Below are positions 22,150 to 34,531 of a stretch of 64,000 nt of DNA, one piece after another (the stretch's first letter is position 1; the number at the start of each line of letters is the position of its first letter). The notes under the pieces are model-generated. The model saw only the letters and a list, made by a program, of their open reading frames with translations. It had not been told where the DNA came from and ran no database searches. A program made the position numbers and the translations under genes. This DNA is from Pohlia nutans (lineage: Eukaryota; Streptophyta; Bryopsida; Bryales; Mniaceae): positions 2,544,501 to 2,608,500 of the forward strand of contig CM040093.1 in the NCBI GenBank assembly GCA_022496805.1, in the 5' to 3' direction.

Positions 22150-25100
22150 GAACGGGTCCACATTGAAACAACTGTTCAACCAAGTGATTTGGCAAATGTG
22201 ACATAATGTCAAAAAATGACGGTGGATACTCTTTCTCCTGCATGCACAGTCTTTGCAGAATCTGCTCATAACTGTTCCTTATCCTCACCGTTTATTGTTT
22301 TCGCACACAACCTCCTAAACACCCTGCTCAAGCGTATCACAGCCCCAGCAAGGGACTTGTTAGACACCTTCCAAAAACATAATGGTAAAATCTGTTGTAA
22401 GAGAACATGAAAATCGTGCGACTTGAGGCCGGTTAATTTTCCTTTGCTGATTTTAGTGTGCAATGCAGACACATAATGAGTTGGTGTTTTCAAAGACTTC
22501 ACCTGCAAAACCTTGGCCTTGTCTTCTACTGAAAGCACGTATGATGCGTCTGGCACGTAGAATCTATCCCGGTTAGGCCCAACAGGTTGTAGATGGAGTT
22601 GTGGTCGGATGATGCGCGCCTGCAAGTCCGCTCTCATAGCTGGGGTGTCTTTTTCACCAAATGTTGTCCTCAGTATATTCTTTAAAATGTTCTTCTCACA
22701 GTGCATCACATCTAGCACATGCCGCACAGAAAGATCCTTTTACAACAACCACCTCATAGATTAGGAAAATTGCTTTTCCTAAACATGTAATATCACATAA
22801 TGGAAGTACCATCTACAACTACATGTTCTTTCTATTTCATTTCCAGTTTTTTCAAAATTCTGTTAGTTTAGGTTCAGGGTTTGAATTTCAAGTGAAAACC
22901 TTGCATAATCATTAAATTTCTTTCAATAAAACATATGATGATTGCAACCATACAGATGTGATCATGACATTGACATTCACAAATTACCTCTGTATATTCA
23001 CTGCGTGTTTTTTAAATCATCAAACATTTTATTAATGAAACTTTGAAAACAATGCTGACTCGGGACGTTACAAAGTTCAATCATGGTTTCAACATATAAC
23101 TGAAAGTGCACACTCCACCCACTATGAAATCCAGCATTATCAAACAGATCAATGAAGTTGGTCAACACATATTTCAGCAATTTCTTTTTCCAATAGTCAG
23201 TTTAGCAAGTTTGCCACTTTCCACAGCTTCAATTGCAATCTAGACTCCTTGGATGCTCTTTTTTATATAACTTATTAGGTAATTTACCAGGGTAATCTGC
23301 GCATGGTACGTAGATGTCATATATGCAATATGTCTATGATACCTAGGATTATAGGAAGTACACATTTGAACTCCATGTACGATATCTAACTATTTTTCCT
23401 TTTTTATTTGTAATGTTCTTTGTATGCATTCAACAAAACGAATATTTATGTAGCAATTCTGTTACTATTCACAACCAACTAAAAACTCACACGACTGGAA
23501 CTTGTTTGTTTACAATTCCCAAGCATGATACAATACAGGAAAAAGGACCACATGTTCACTCCTGTTGGTTGTTAATATCTTCTTCACTGCTATACTGTTT
23601 AGTCATAGAAGTGGACACATTGTCACTCATAGTAACTTTTAAGTATGGTGAAACCCGTAATTCTATATGACGTATCAACAATATAATTTATGAGTACCTA
23701 CGTATGGAACTTCCACATAAATATTATCCGATACTCTCGTTATATTCATTGTGCATATACATACATTCATAGACTTATGTATCAGTAATTACGTACCTTC
23801 CAATACGGGAGATCATAAAGAATTCTTCTACGTTTAACACCATGTAGCTTCATAGGGTTCATATTTGAGTTCTCAACACCGCCGTTGCTAAGAAACTCTG
23901 ATCTCTGAGTACCCCATCGCAGAACTTCCTCCCCTGTCGGTGTTTTTGGAGACAACTGCCACTCTTGGTGGTTATTAAACACTGCTCGAGTCCTATGAAA
24001 TCAATGATCTCTGTGCAAATAGCGTCTACCACCCAAGTATATCATTTTGTTCAAAAGCAAAGCATGCTCTGCACAAGTCTCGGGACCACACAATGGGCAT
24101 CCTTTGTATCCATGAACTTGTTGTCCAGATAGGAGCCCATACGCAGGAAAATCATTCAGTGTCCATATTAGCATAGCTCGAATAGTGAATCCCCTTTCAC
24201 CCTCCGGATTTGACATGTTCACTGCCGGTATTCCTGTCCACAACTTTAGCAAGTCCTGTACTAAAGGCTGCATGAAAACATCTATATTCCCTACACTAGG
24301 TGACTTTGGACCTGGAATTAACACAGCCAGTGATATAAAAAAAATCTTTGTCAACAACCACGGTGGAAGATTGTACATTGTAATCAGTAATACCCAGGTG
24401 GAGTGTTTGATGGCATTATTCTTGAACGGAATAATGCCATCTCCAACTAGTCCCAGACGGAGGTTTGTTAGCACTTGGGCAAGTGTCGGGATAAATGCGA
24501 TCTATAGTCTTCCACTGCTCACTGTCAGATACGGACCTCATCATTTGACCTTTGGATCTATGAGTATCATACCAAGTCATGTGTTTTGCTATCTCGGGGC
24601 ATTTAAACATTCTCAACAAATGCTTTATGACATCAAAATACCGCACTACTCTTTGAGGAACTTTATTAGATCCATTTATATACCGGGGTTGATCGCAGGA
24701 TGGGCATTCTTCTAGTTCCTCATTGTCTCCCTCGTACAATACATGGTCGTCTTGGGCAACAATGAATCTGCTTGTGCTTTGGGCCCAACTTCATCAACAT
24801 GCTTTTTACCTCGCACGACGTTTGTGGAAAACAATTTGATGTTGGCAAAAGATCTCCTGCTATCTAAGTCAACAGTGCATCCAAGAATGTATGTGGCACT
24901 GAGTACAAATTGTATAAGGAAAACAATACAATGTTGCATTGAAGACGGTTTTGAGTGTTGCCCTCAAAGACACATTGAGTGGATTCCCATACAAAATTCT
25001 CCAAGTTCACTTCATTCCACTGTTCGTCCCCCTCAATGTTGTAGCCATCCATTGGTGACAACCTTCGTTGACAACGTCATTGTGAATGTCGTCTATCCGA

Positions 25101-27106
25101 GTGAATGCATCTCTTGCCATGTTTTCAATGTCCACGGCATTCGTCCTTGGCCATGTGAATCCATCCTCACTATTGTCACGTATTTGTTGACGGTACCGTT
25201 CTTCTTTTCTGTGTCGAGGTGCAGCAGGACCCTGCACATTTCGTCCATCAACAGTCTGTAGACAACCATTACAGAGGAGTGAATACTCTTAGTTCCGAAC
25301 TACTGCATCATACTAGAATTATTACTAATCTAATATTTAATATATTCATTCACATGCTTTAATTTTAATTTATAAGGAATTAGTTTTTTATAAATAAAAA
25401 TCCTAAATCCCCTCTTAGAAAGTAGTAGTCATTTGATTCACTGCCATTATTGTCCATGAAACGTTCAACAAAATTGATAATCATAGACAAAGTATGTAGT
25501 ACAAGAGAAACAAAGTAGAGGAAGTTCATATGGAATTTCAAAATTACCATGACTGGGTATGCCAAGTACGGATCTCGTCTATTTGTAATGTGGTGCCTTG
25601 CCACTGTCTCCACTTTTCTAATGGAAGCGCCTCTGCAGCGATTGCATGCACATGGATATTCGGGTAATCCCAACCTATTCGCAATAGAGTGCTTGATGTG
25701 ATATGCTGCACATAATCTTTGCCGCATACTGCAAATTTTTTTAAGTTCTTAAATTCAGAGTAGGCTTTTGGTTACACAAAAAATGACATTATACAATAAT
25801 TGCTATTAGTTCCTTGTTGTTAGACATAGAAATCATATAAGTTAGTATGCAAAGTTCATATGTGAGCCCTTTCATATAGAGTATCATGTATTCTAGCTTG
25901 TATTCCAATTTCTATCAATACAAGCTCTACTGTTAAGGGAAAAAAACCTATTGTGCTTTTTATCTATACGATTTCAACTTTGTATCTGTGTAAACCTAGC
26001 GGGCCATGGTACATAGTTTTATTTCTACTTTATGATTTGAATTTCTGAACTTGCTTTACTTTATATGCTCCACATTGTAGTTGATCAGTTTACAAGCATG
26101 TATGTCATGTCTACAACCATTTACAAATAGTGCACAAATTTCCTTGCCTGATTAATACACTCTTCCCTACCATGCAAGTGAAAAAATTGATTACAAAATA
26201 TTATTATAATGGTGATATGAGCACTTCATTCTGCTAAATATTCATTCAACTTAAACATTTTTGTGCACAACTGTATTACTGCTATTGCCATTATGTACTA
26301 GTAAGTTGAACTCATAGACGTTCTACAGATGTTGTTCGAGAATCTCACTGTGAGGTTAATAAGCTGAAGAAGCATCACCAAATTTAACAAGCTCAGTTTT
26401 GTGCAACAATATCATATTTGAAATGTTATTTAGTATATGCCTGCATTACTTTCATAGAATTAATTAGCTACATAGTGTAATATCTGCCTTACAAACATGT
26501 TTTTCACCGAAAAAAATGGTTTCAAATCCGACTTGTTCATAATGGAGACAGTACCTGATAAACAAGCTTGAAGACTGGTGTTAACAGTAAATTAGTAATT
26601 ATCGGTAGCCTACTGATTTGGATTTTTTACTACTCCGGTAAATTCCAAGTTACCACAGGAAGTAGATCTAAGAAAACAATTTTTACCGATCTGACCTAAC
26701 GGTCAGATCTGGTTGTACTTATGTATATAAGCAATGAAGCCAAACTCATTGGCACGACCCATTTTCCGAGATATATGATTGTTTTGTCTCAATCCTTTTC
26801 CTTTTGATATTTTTTACTGAGTAGTTCCTTCCGGATACTTTTGTTTGATGATTCCAGTCTTGATTATACTGTTTTGAGAAATTACCGACCCAGTCCTGGT
26901 AATATTTCTCTCTTAGTGTTTTCAGATCCATTAGTTTTTGTACTTCCTACTAGTTTTTATCCCTCCCGGTAGTGATTACCGAGCAGACGGTTATAAAGAG
27001 TAGTTACCAACTGGCACCTGGCCAACAGTATGGATGAGTTCTTCGGCCAATCTGCCATGAACCATCCCCAGAACGACTTTCACAAGTTACAATGTTTTTC
27101 CCATGC

Positions 27107-27345
27107 AAACGGAATTATATACATTCACAGCGTGGTGGGAAACACAGAGCACCTAGCGTAGTGCCGTGTGGGTCAAAACTACCCTCTAGTTCTGTTGCAA
27201 TTATGACGAGCTACATCCGCATGTCCACTGCATAACACATGTAAACACAAACACGTACAACTTAGTCATGTTATGATAATCAATACACAGTCAATTCGTG
27301 TACCACTGCAACAATGAACATATTAGAACATCTTCATTAGCATTG
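27107..27345 (+). repeat. Direct repeat, copy 1 (about 240 bp)
   Basis: The sequence from CAAACGGAATT to TTAGAACATCTTC recurs at 27937-28175 with roughly one change in ten bases. Shared phrases include TCTAGTTCTGTTGCAATTAT and CATCCGCATGTCCACTGC. The copies start about 830 bp apart. Confidence 0.8.
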
Positions 27346-27936
27346 TATATCACCATTGCCACCCGGTGTTCGGGAATGAATAGATCAGTTCCTTACACAG
27401 GAGACAAACTACAACGACAAAGCACCAAAATCACCATTACGGCCCTCAGGTGGCTTCATGTACATGTTTCAGTTGTGAGTATGTTTACTTACAGATTTTA
27501 TAGTTTAGACATGTATTTTATTTGTCTAACACACGCAAAGTTCTTTACTTCTTCAAGATATATAGAAGTTGGTCCCTTGTGATTTATAATATTCAAGATA
27601 CATTCGTCTACGTTCGTCTATGTCACACCTTGAATCCTTGGTCCTTTATGGATTCATACAGACAAGGTAAGGATCTCATTTCAACACTCAAAACTTTCTC
27701 ATATAGTTTGTTAATACTACATGGTATGTCGTGCATGAGACACATCGCGAAAACGGAAAGAAAGCTAATATAATAAAAATTAATCCACTGTCAACCATGA
27801 AAGCCAGATGGATGACTCAACGATCTCTTTACTTTATACGAGAATCAAAATCAAATTGGTACATACAACTGAAGTGTATCACTTGTACATTACCTACACT
27901 TCAAAAAATCAGAACAATCTCATACAGTGAATAACT

Positions 27937-28175
27937 GCGAACGGAATTTTATACATTCACAATGTGATTGGAAACACAGAGCACCTACCGTAGTGCCTTG
28001 TGGGTCAAAATTGCCTTCTAGTTCTGTTGCAATTATGACGAGGTACATCCGCATGTCCACTGCATAACACATATAAACACAAACACGTACAAATTAGTCA
28101 TGGTATCATAATCAACACACAGTCAATCCATGTACTAGTGCAACAATGAACATATTAGAACATCTCCACTAGCAC
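27937..28175 (+). repeat. Direct repeat, copy 2
   Basis: Partner of 27107-27345, followed by a short further echo (AACATCTCCAGTAGCACTGTA at about 28191). The intervening 590 bp is unique, so this could be a segmental duplication or a pair of old terminal repeats. Confidence 0.8.
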
Positions 28176-28631
28176 TCTAAATATATTATAACATCTCCAG
28201 TAGCACTGTAATATCACCAATTGTAGCCATAAAGATATCCACATTATATGGTAAAGCAAAAGCAAATCTATTCCAAAAAGTGAAAGCAACAAGTCTTAAA
28301 ATACAGTGATTTTTCACTTCAAAATTTCACCAGGTAAGCACAAGCCGTTTCATTAATACCCAAGAATTAGTGATAATATAAGCTGAACAAACAAGAATAC
28401 CTTACTTGCGCATCTCCAGCAGCAGCATTACTCCGAGCCCTCATTTGCCTGTGAATATCCAAGTGATCTTAGTAATTGAGAAAGTAGCATCCCGCCCCAA
28501 CACAACGTGCTTAGAATTTCCACACATTGAGATATTTGACACAGACCACGATTTGGATCAAACGTATAAAAAATATAAGAAAGAAATGAAAATGTTTAAT
28601 TCTTGTAGGGGAAGAGATAACCTAACGCATA

Positions 28632-28640
28632 ATTACCATG
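28632..28640. repeat. Left 9-bp target duplication of the giant MULE
   Basis: ATTACCATG, identical to 54707-54715. Confidence 0.75.
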
Positions 28641-29132
28641 CAACGACGCTACCATGCGAGCGTAGAATGGAGAGCGTAAGAGCGGAGAGCGGTGATTTGG
28701 AGAGCGGAGAGCATACAATCTTGCTAAATTAAAAATTTGACGGTATTTTTAGAAAATTTCAATCTAAAAATAGATTTCTTACTATTTATAGTAATTTTAG
28801 TGGACCTATGACTGCTGGACCTAAGACCGTGTGTTTGCAGTGCAGAATGTAAAATTTTACAGTCAATCTGGAAAACATTGGGCAAAACAGTATAAATGGA
28901 TATAATTGGTCTAATATATAGTAGTATATTTTTAAGTTTTTTTGTGAACAAATGATCATTGAAGTCACACTTAGTAGGCAATTACTCCAATCAACTACAA
29001 CTTATAGTGTTGTACTCTATAATAGAAATCTATGATTCTATTGACCCCCTAAACCGCAAAACAACCTCAGCAGTCCATTAACCAACCTTCGGTTTGGGGT
29101 TTCCAGGCCACGACAAAACATGGCATCTAAAA

Positions 29133-32100
29133 CTAAGGAATCTTGATAATCCCAGCAGCTATCAGAATCTGCTGGACTTCGTCCATGCTTAGAGTGGGGG
29201 CATGGATGAAAGTGTCCACTTTGTAGTCTAGCTTGCAAAGGAAGCGAAAAACATAGTAAAGGTGCTTGCAGTTGACGTACATACCACGCCTTCCAATTGC
29301 AGAAGAAGTCATACTGTGATAATGCGGGCACGTACAAGCGGGAAAATTGCAGAGAGTGATGTTGTAAATGTTCGTAGTCGGCTCGACTCCAGATTGTAGG
29401 ACAACGATCGCTCCTGTACCCGGATATAGAAGGAGGTTCACTCGGACAATTGTTGCCTTGACGTTGCGGGCGCTCTCCCACTGGTTTCTGTGAGCTTTCG
29501 CGGGCGCTTTGGGGTTGCGGCGCACGCTCTTGCCGCTTCGGATGGTGGGGACTCGATCAGAATTCGGTGGTTTCGGATGAGTCCACAACACCGCCTCAAA
29601 GAGCTTAGACCCTGCGAAGAGGCGTCGTGGCGAGAGCGGAGTCGTAGATTGAAGGTGGAAACCAACCTCTTGGAGCTCCAAGATCTCGTGACGGGACAGA
29701 TCGGTCCCAGTCAGGACTGGCCAGACATCAGGGATCTCTGGACGCGTTATAACAAACCCACGTTTAGGACCCATTACGCACCTAGCAATTTGATTCGGAC
29801 AGAACCGGAAATCTTCTGTATCGCTTCCCTCAGCGCGAAACTTTTGTTTGAGGCCCCTGTAGGTAGGAGCTGCAGTTGCTTTGCCTCCCCTAACGATGAG
29901 CATCTGGCACTTGGAATTGTTATTTGCCTGTACTGCATGACATCGTTTTTGGACTTCTGCGTTATCCTCGCAATGTGCCATTTGGTCACGTCGCAGTCTG
30001 TTTCCAAAACGTGTGACGTGAAGGGCACAAGAGCTTCAGAATCAAGTGTCTCCTGTGCAGTTTGGCGGGCAGCAGCTAAACGTGTCTGGATACGCGGGTG
30101 CGAGAAGTTTACCGTGTCTGGACGATGGGAGTCACCTTCAGAACCAATAGGCATATCTAACTTCCTCTTCGTGGAACCAAAAACCTCCTCACCCTCCAGA
30201 TGCGGTACACGGTTGCAGAAATCTTCACCCCCGGGCATTTCAGCAAGTGCATCGGCTATCTTCTTTCCGTCCTGTGATTGCAAAGCTCGCTTAAGTTTCA
30301 AGTCATGTTTGGAAGGGCCTTTTCCAGACGCTCCGCCACACAAGTACGAACGGTAGTTGGTCATTTGCATGAAGGCCCGGGCCCATTCGTCGGTGGTTGC
30401 TACGAAGAGGTCGGATCCGCGATTTCCCGAAGACTGCAGCCATCTATTGTAAACAGTCTCTGCCAGATTGCAGGTTGGGATGTCCGCGAGTTCTTCTGGA
30501 GTAAGGTTCTGGATAGACAAGAGGAAGAAAAACATGAGAGAAAATAAACACAATTTGAATCCTATGCCAAGATCACACGGTATTCAGATAGTCGTAGCCA
30601 ATGGAAAAATAGAATGTGAGAGTTGAAGAGAATAGAAGGCCACACCGTTTCCATAAATCCTCCCCACTGGCGATAGCGGAAATGCCAAAAGGCCAACCAA
30701 TCTTCTAGTTCCCGAATTGCATCTTCAGTTGCTGCTCCAGAAGAATACCACCATGCTCGAAGCTTTTGATACATCAAATCCGCCTCCGCCATCGAGGTAG
30801 CATCTTTGTATTCTCTGCACAGCCTGATGTGCTGGTTCCGGAAGCTTTTTGCAATTAGCTTCTCTGTATGCTTGTGCATGCTTGTAGACCAATGAAACAA
30901 GCACGTCCTCTCCCGGTCTACCATAACCACGGATGGGTCTCCGGATCCATAAACAATGCGTACCGCATTGAAATTAGCTTGTGCACTATCACACATGAAT
31001 CCTTTGAAATTAGGTTCAGGAACGCCATTTCTAGCCATCACTTTGTTTAGGCATTTCCCGAAAATGATGTTAAGGGGGTTTTCTAGGACCCGACTTTTTA
31101 ACTAAAAAGACTACGACTCACAATAACACTCGACTTTAGACTAGTAAGTAGAGATTGAGAGGAGTAGTAAGAGGATTCTAGTGATGGAAAACACACTGTC
31201 GACTAAGAATATCACTGGTATACCTGTAAGTCGATTCCTGCATAACACACAGTCGAATGCAACTAAACAGGATTCAAACACTGAGAACAATGCAAGAACA
31301 AGAAATAATACTTCTAACACAGTAATTGAGCATGCGAACACACACACTAAGGTGTAAGACAAGTAAAAGCACAACTGAGGCTGCCAGTAGGAGAGGTACA
31401 AAATGTATAGCAACACCCCTCTCAAAGAGGGGGAAAGTACATATAGGAGGCTGATCTGACAGCAGTGTCAGATCTGGTCGACGGGGTCAGTCGGGTCGAC
31501 CAGTCTGTACTACCGGGTATCGCCTGCCGGGTCTTTCCCTGCCGGGTATAGACTAGCCTATTCTTAGCCTATGGGAATATGAGCAAATATTCGGTTAACA
31601 AATGACTTGGCCATCCGTACCTTCGGTTTGCATGTCACAAACCGCAATTGTCATGACTGTGCAGTACGTAGAATCGTAGACGTGACAAGCCAGCGTTGTC
31701 CAAGGCTTTCCCGCTTCACGTGGTCAAACATGATGAAGCAATTCTGAAGGTCTCCTCCAGGCTGCATTCGGCGCACAAGGTCAACTCCACTACCGGGACC
31801 GTCCACGAGCATCTTGAACAGGTACACTTTGTCTTGGCCTTGACCGGGAAAGATGCTGTCGTGGATGTACTCCATCTTTGCCACCTTCTTCATTTCCAGA
31901 ATCCTGTCGATTTTGCCTTTACCTTTCGCAGATGCGCGGAAAGATGCGATGATGTTTCGAACGTTTGGAGAGCTGAGCATGCGAAACTTGTCCATGACCT
32001 CATCCAATTCCGCCCCGCGAAGCATCTCCTTCGGACCTGGTCCGGCATGGACTAAGAAGGTATCCATAAACTCCTTGCTTGCTGCCAAAGCAATAGCAGA

Positions 32101-33345
32101 GTTCTTTGCCGTTGGTGTCTTCTGAACTTCAGACGCAATCAAACCCGTGATGGTCTCCATAGATTCCCGGCATTGGCTAGTTGCTACGGGGTGGCGATGG
32201 TGTCCTAAATGGATGCATGCTCTCGACCTATCTACAACATTGAGCACATAATAGATACGCGCGGGACATACTGCAAAACAAAATGGAATCGATTTGCAGA
32301 CCTTGCAAACCAGAGACGAATTTGATTGCGGGCCTAGATCTACATAGAATGGATTTATGCTTGTACCCGTCCATTCTATCTCGTTCTTCTTCAAAGTGCG
32401 TTTAAGATAATCACAGTCAGCGTTTTCACAACAAAGATGGCCCACGCACCCTGACCTTCTGAACTTGAGCCCCAAATTATTGTTAATATTAGAAGTGAGA
32501 GTGCGCGTCCAAGCATGACCATCATACCGTTTGTCCATTCCTTCCATGCTCTTGGCACTCGAGGAATGAACACTCCCTCTACACGGCGGCAATTTGAAAA
32601 CAACATCCCCATCAAACGTGGGTGGTAAGAACTGAACTTTTTGATATTCAATGGCATCGAAATCTATCTGGGCCAATTCGTTTCGACAGCCAGAAATGCA
32701 ATGCATTTGTTTCAGACATTGCATGATACTGAAAGAATCAGAAGACGTAGGATAGAGAGGAGGACGAGACAAAGAGGAGGAAGATGGACTGGTACATGGT
32801 GTGCGATAAGTGGACTGATGAGGAAGCGGGCATGGATTCAATGTCTTTCCCTCATTAGATCTACAGTTGGCAGATGTCTCTCCTTCCGATTTGCTAGAGA
32901 GTTCTACAATCGCAGGGAGGTGCTCTTGTTTTACTTTGCAAAGATTAAACATGATCTCAGCAGTTGATCGAGAGGTTTGGGGGGTTTGAGAACACTGTGT
33001 CGCACGAATCAGAGCTTCTACAGTAGAAGTATCAGAGTGGTTAACTAGGATCTCAGTGGAGGTTGCTAACTGAGACGGTGTCATACCATACGCTCTATAT
33101 TGACCAGGGTGAAGGAGCCAGTAATAACCATCGCGATCCTCACATCTAGCCTGCATGACAACCTCTTTCACTATTCCGTAATTCTCTAAAACTTCTTCAG
33201 TCAGCATGCTAGAGGTTTCTGCGATTCCGAAACGGATGGTGAGGAGATTAGCGGGGACCCTTTCAAATCCCTCATCGCCTACGGGAACATCGCCTAGAGG
33301 GACTTCATCACCTTCGAAATGAATTGAAGCCATTCTGCACTGCAT
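29133..33345 (-). pseudogene. MULE transposase with SWIM zinc finger, interrupted by a solo LTR
   Basis: The first exon starts at the ATG at 33345 (or 33333) and runs 564 codons in one frame. It holds a Cys/His cluster (GCVGHLCCENADCDYL, CKVCKSIPFC, ACIHLGHHRHPV) resembling WRKY-GCM1/FLYWCH-type fingers. A one-base loss near 31701-31717 shifts the frame, after which YDSTYC supplies the first DDE aspartate. The solo LTR at 31068-31600 splits the exon. Beyond it come GFMCDSAQ (second D) and ERTCLFHW (the CxxH of MULEs). An intron at 30509-30645 has the same position as in the inner MULE copy. The C-terminus has a SWIM finger, CTC...NCKH, near 29260-29325. A further frame change lies between about 29800 and 29980. 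Function when intact: element cut-and-paste in the nucleus. Confidence 0.88.
31068..31600. mobile_element. Solo LTR (533 bp) with 5-bp target duplication
   Basis: It starts TGTTAAGG and ends GGTTAACA, an LTR-type TG...CA with a short inverted repeat. AATGA stands on both sides (31063-31067 and 31601-31605). If the LTR and one AATGA are removed, the transposase reading frame is continuous across the junction (…GQV then IFGKCLN…) and aligns with the inner MULE copy, so the boundaries are confirmed by the gene. Such solo LTRs arise by recombination between the two LTRs of a retrotransposon. Confidence 0.88.
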
Positions 33346-34015
33346 GGGATGTTTGTACTGTCACGGAAAGAAGTGGGACAAGGAAAAGAGAGTTCTTGTA
33401 TTTATTCTCTTATAAGAGACAACCATGATAAAAGCAGCTGTTGGTGATTCTGACATACTAGTAAAGTAACTTTTTTTTGAATTATATGGCAGGATCAAAA
33501 CAACGTGGACGTTGTAGGACTTAATTTCAAAGACGGCGGCCATTGCTTAGTTATAGACACTTGTGACAAGTAAGGTGATCCTAAACTACTGTTGGAATTG
33601 CAAAAAGAGTCCGCTTTATGTAAATGACGGCGGCATGAACATTGTGGACCCTAATCCTCTGACAGTTGAGCATCGTTCTGAGAAAGTAGGTAGCCCTTAT
33701 TGAAGCTATAATGAATCAGGAATGAAGCTTGATAATTATTTAATCTTCCTAATCTAGAAACGGTGAACATGTCCAAAGATAATAAGTAAACGGAAATGAC
33801 AACATCACAGAATTTGTTGAGAGCGGATGAAAAAATGGAGGCTAAGTTCATGCACGTTGCAAAGGATGCTTATATTAATAACATGGATTACATTACTTTG
33901 AAAGCTTCATCATAGCTCCCTATATATTTGGTGATCCTTTATTCCTTCTTATGCTAAAGATTGCTACTGACAACGCCATTTGAGTTGTACGTTTTGCCTC
34001 CAGAGAACGATAAAT
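33346..34015. other. Spacer inside the giant MULE between transposase and orphan gene
   Basis: No gene recognised. It probably contains the upstream region of the transposase gene (minus strand) and the 3' flank of the orphan gene. Confidence 0.4.
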
Positions 34016-34531
34016 CTAAATTACGCCTTGCACCGGGGAGGAACCAAACGACTCGTCGTCAGCAGATTCTGAGATGTCCGTGACGTAAAGAATGGAATCC
34101 CAAAATGGAGGCTTGGGTTCGTCGTCGAAGTGCTCTTCGACAGCATCGAAGATGGCCTTGGGCACGATTTGAACGTCCTCGCACTGGACATTGCACGGAT
34201 TGGGAAGTCCAAGTATGTCGCAAACATAATGACACCAGATCAACGTCCACAAAACAGGAGGCCGAGGAGAGATATCCCAAATTCTACACGGGATATCATG
34301 TCGTTCAAGAATGCCTTTCTCCAGGCGCATGACGGAGATGTTGATGTAGTGGTCTTCGCAACCCTGGACTTCGCTCATCCACATTTCAATTGCCCCTTGC
34401 AAACTGGCAACACTGTATGTCATTTGGACCGTTCTTCCATTCCTCCACAGCATAGGATAATCTTCGGTACTTCGGGAACCCAGTCTCCAAGTCAATTCTT
34501 CAAACCTGCGAACAGTAGAATCTTCCATCAC
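34016..34531 (-). CDS. Orphan 171-residue protein, MULE cargo
   Basis: A complete frame from ATG at 34531 to TAA at 34016, with no stop, shift or obvious intron; GC content is above the flanks, which supports coding. The start region MEDSTVRRFEELTWRLGS is followed by a tryptophan-rich middle (IEMWMSEVQG, LWTLIWCHYVCDILGLP) and an acidic end (DISESADDESFGSS). I see no signal peptide, long membrane span or known motif, and do not recognise the family. It lies between the transposase and the methyltransferase gene, in the orientation of the transposase. It may be an accessory protein of the element, but this is inference. A second ATG directly follows the first. Confidence 0.55.
   Translation of the reverse strand: MMEDSTVRRFEELTWRLGSRSTEDYPMLWRNGRTVQMTYSVASLQGAIEMWMSEVQGCEDHYINISVMRLEKGILERHDIPCRIWDISPRPPVLWTLIWCHYVCDILGLPNPCNVQCEDVQIVPKAIFDAVEEHFDDEPKPPFWDSILYVTDISESADDESFGSSPVQGVI

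Larger units (their letters stand above)
19226..25727 (-). pseudogene. Tnp2-type CACTA transposase gene, multi-exon, broken
   Basis: Exons run right to left. 25727 downward has YPCACNRCRGASIR..., the usual N-terminal cysteine cluster. 24739-24416 has CPSCDQPRY then VPQRVVRYFDVIKHLLRMF. 24474-24001 has RLGLVGDGIIPF, YNLPPWLLTK, IPGPKSPS, DFPAYGLLSG and CPLCG, the Tnp2 catalytic domain. 23982-23782 ends ILYDLPYWK. 22727-22266 and 22288-22150 hold DUF4218 (LDVMHCEKN, GLKSHDFHVLLQQ, PPSFFDIMSHLPNHLVEQ). 21843-21553 has LKGYVRNLAKPEGSIAQGY. 20098-19466 is DUF4216 (VCEWVKANY, WGFTMANFN, QVFFSND). 19438-19226 is an acidic end. Frame changes near 24740 and 21835 and an inserted MITE break it. The protein would excise and insert CACTA elements. 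Clear element termini were not found around it. Confidence 0.85.
25728..28631. other. AT-rich spacer upstream of the Tnp2 gene
   Basis: No convincing gene. It holds the direct repeat listed separately at 27107 and 27937. Short frames lack motifs. ACCGGTAA/TTACCG phrases near 26580-27010 hint at an old LTR-like piece, but I could not define ends. Confidence 0.45.

Noticed and set aside
28406..28732. 108-codon frame at the left end of the giant MULE
   Set aside because: It runs across the predicted element boundary and terminal repeats, and has no recognisable domain.
29490..30356. 288-codon plus-strand frame over the MULE transposase
   Set aside because: The opposite strand carries the SWIM finger and transposase homology; this frame is a shadow.
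31100..31650. Reading 31068-31600 as an intron of the transposase gene
   Set aside because: A phase-consistent splice could not be found, while TG/CA ends and AATGA duplication identify a solo LTR and restore the frame.
28641..33400. A simple 4-5 kb MULE ending just beyond the transposase
   Set aside because: No right terminus with CGCTCGCATA-type sequence was seen between 33345 and 46270; the first properly oriented one outside the inner MULE is at 54691, and it carries the matching 9-bp duplication.
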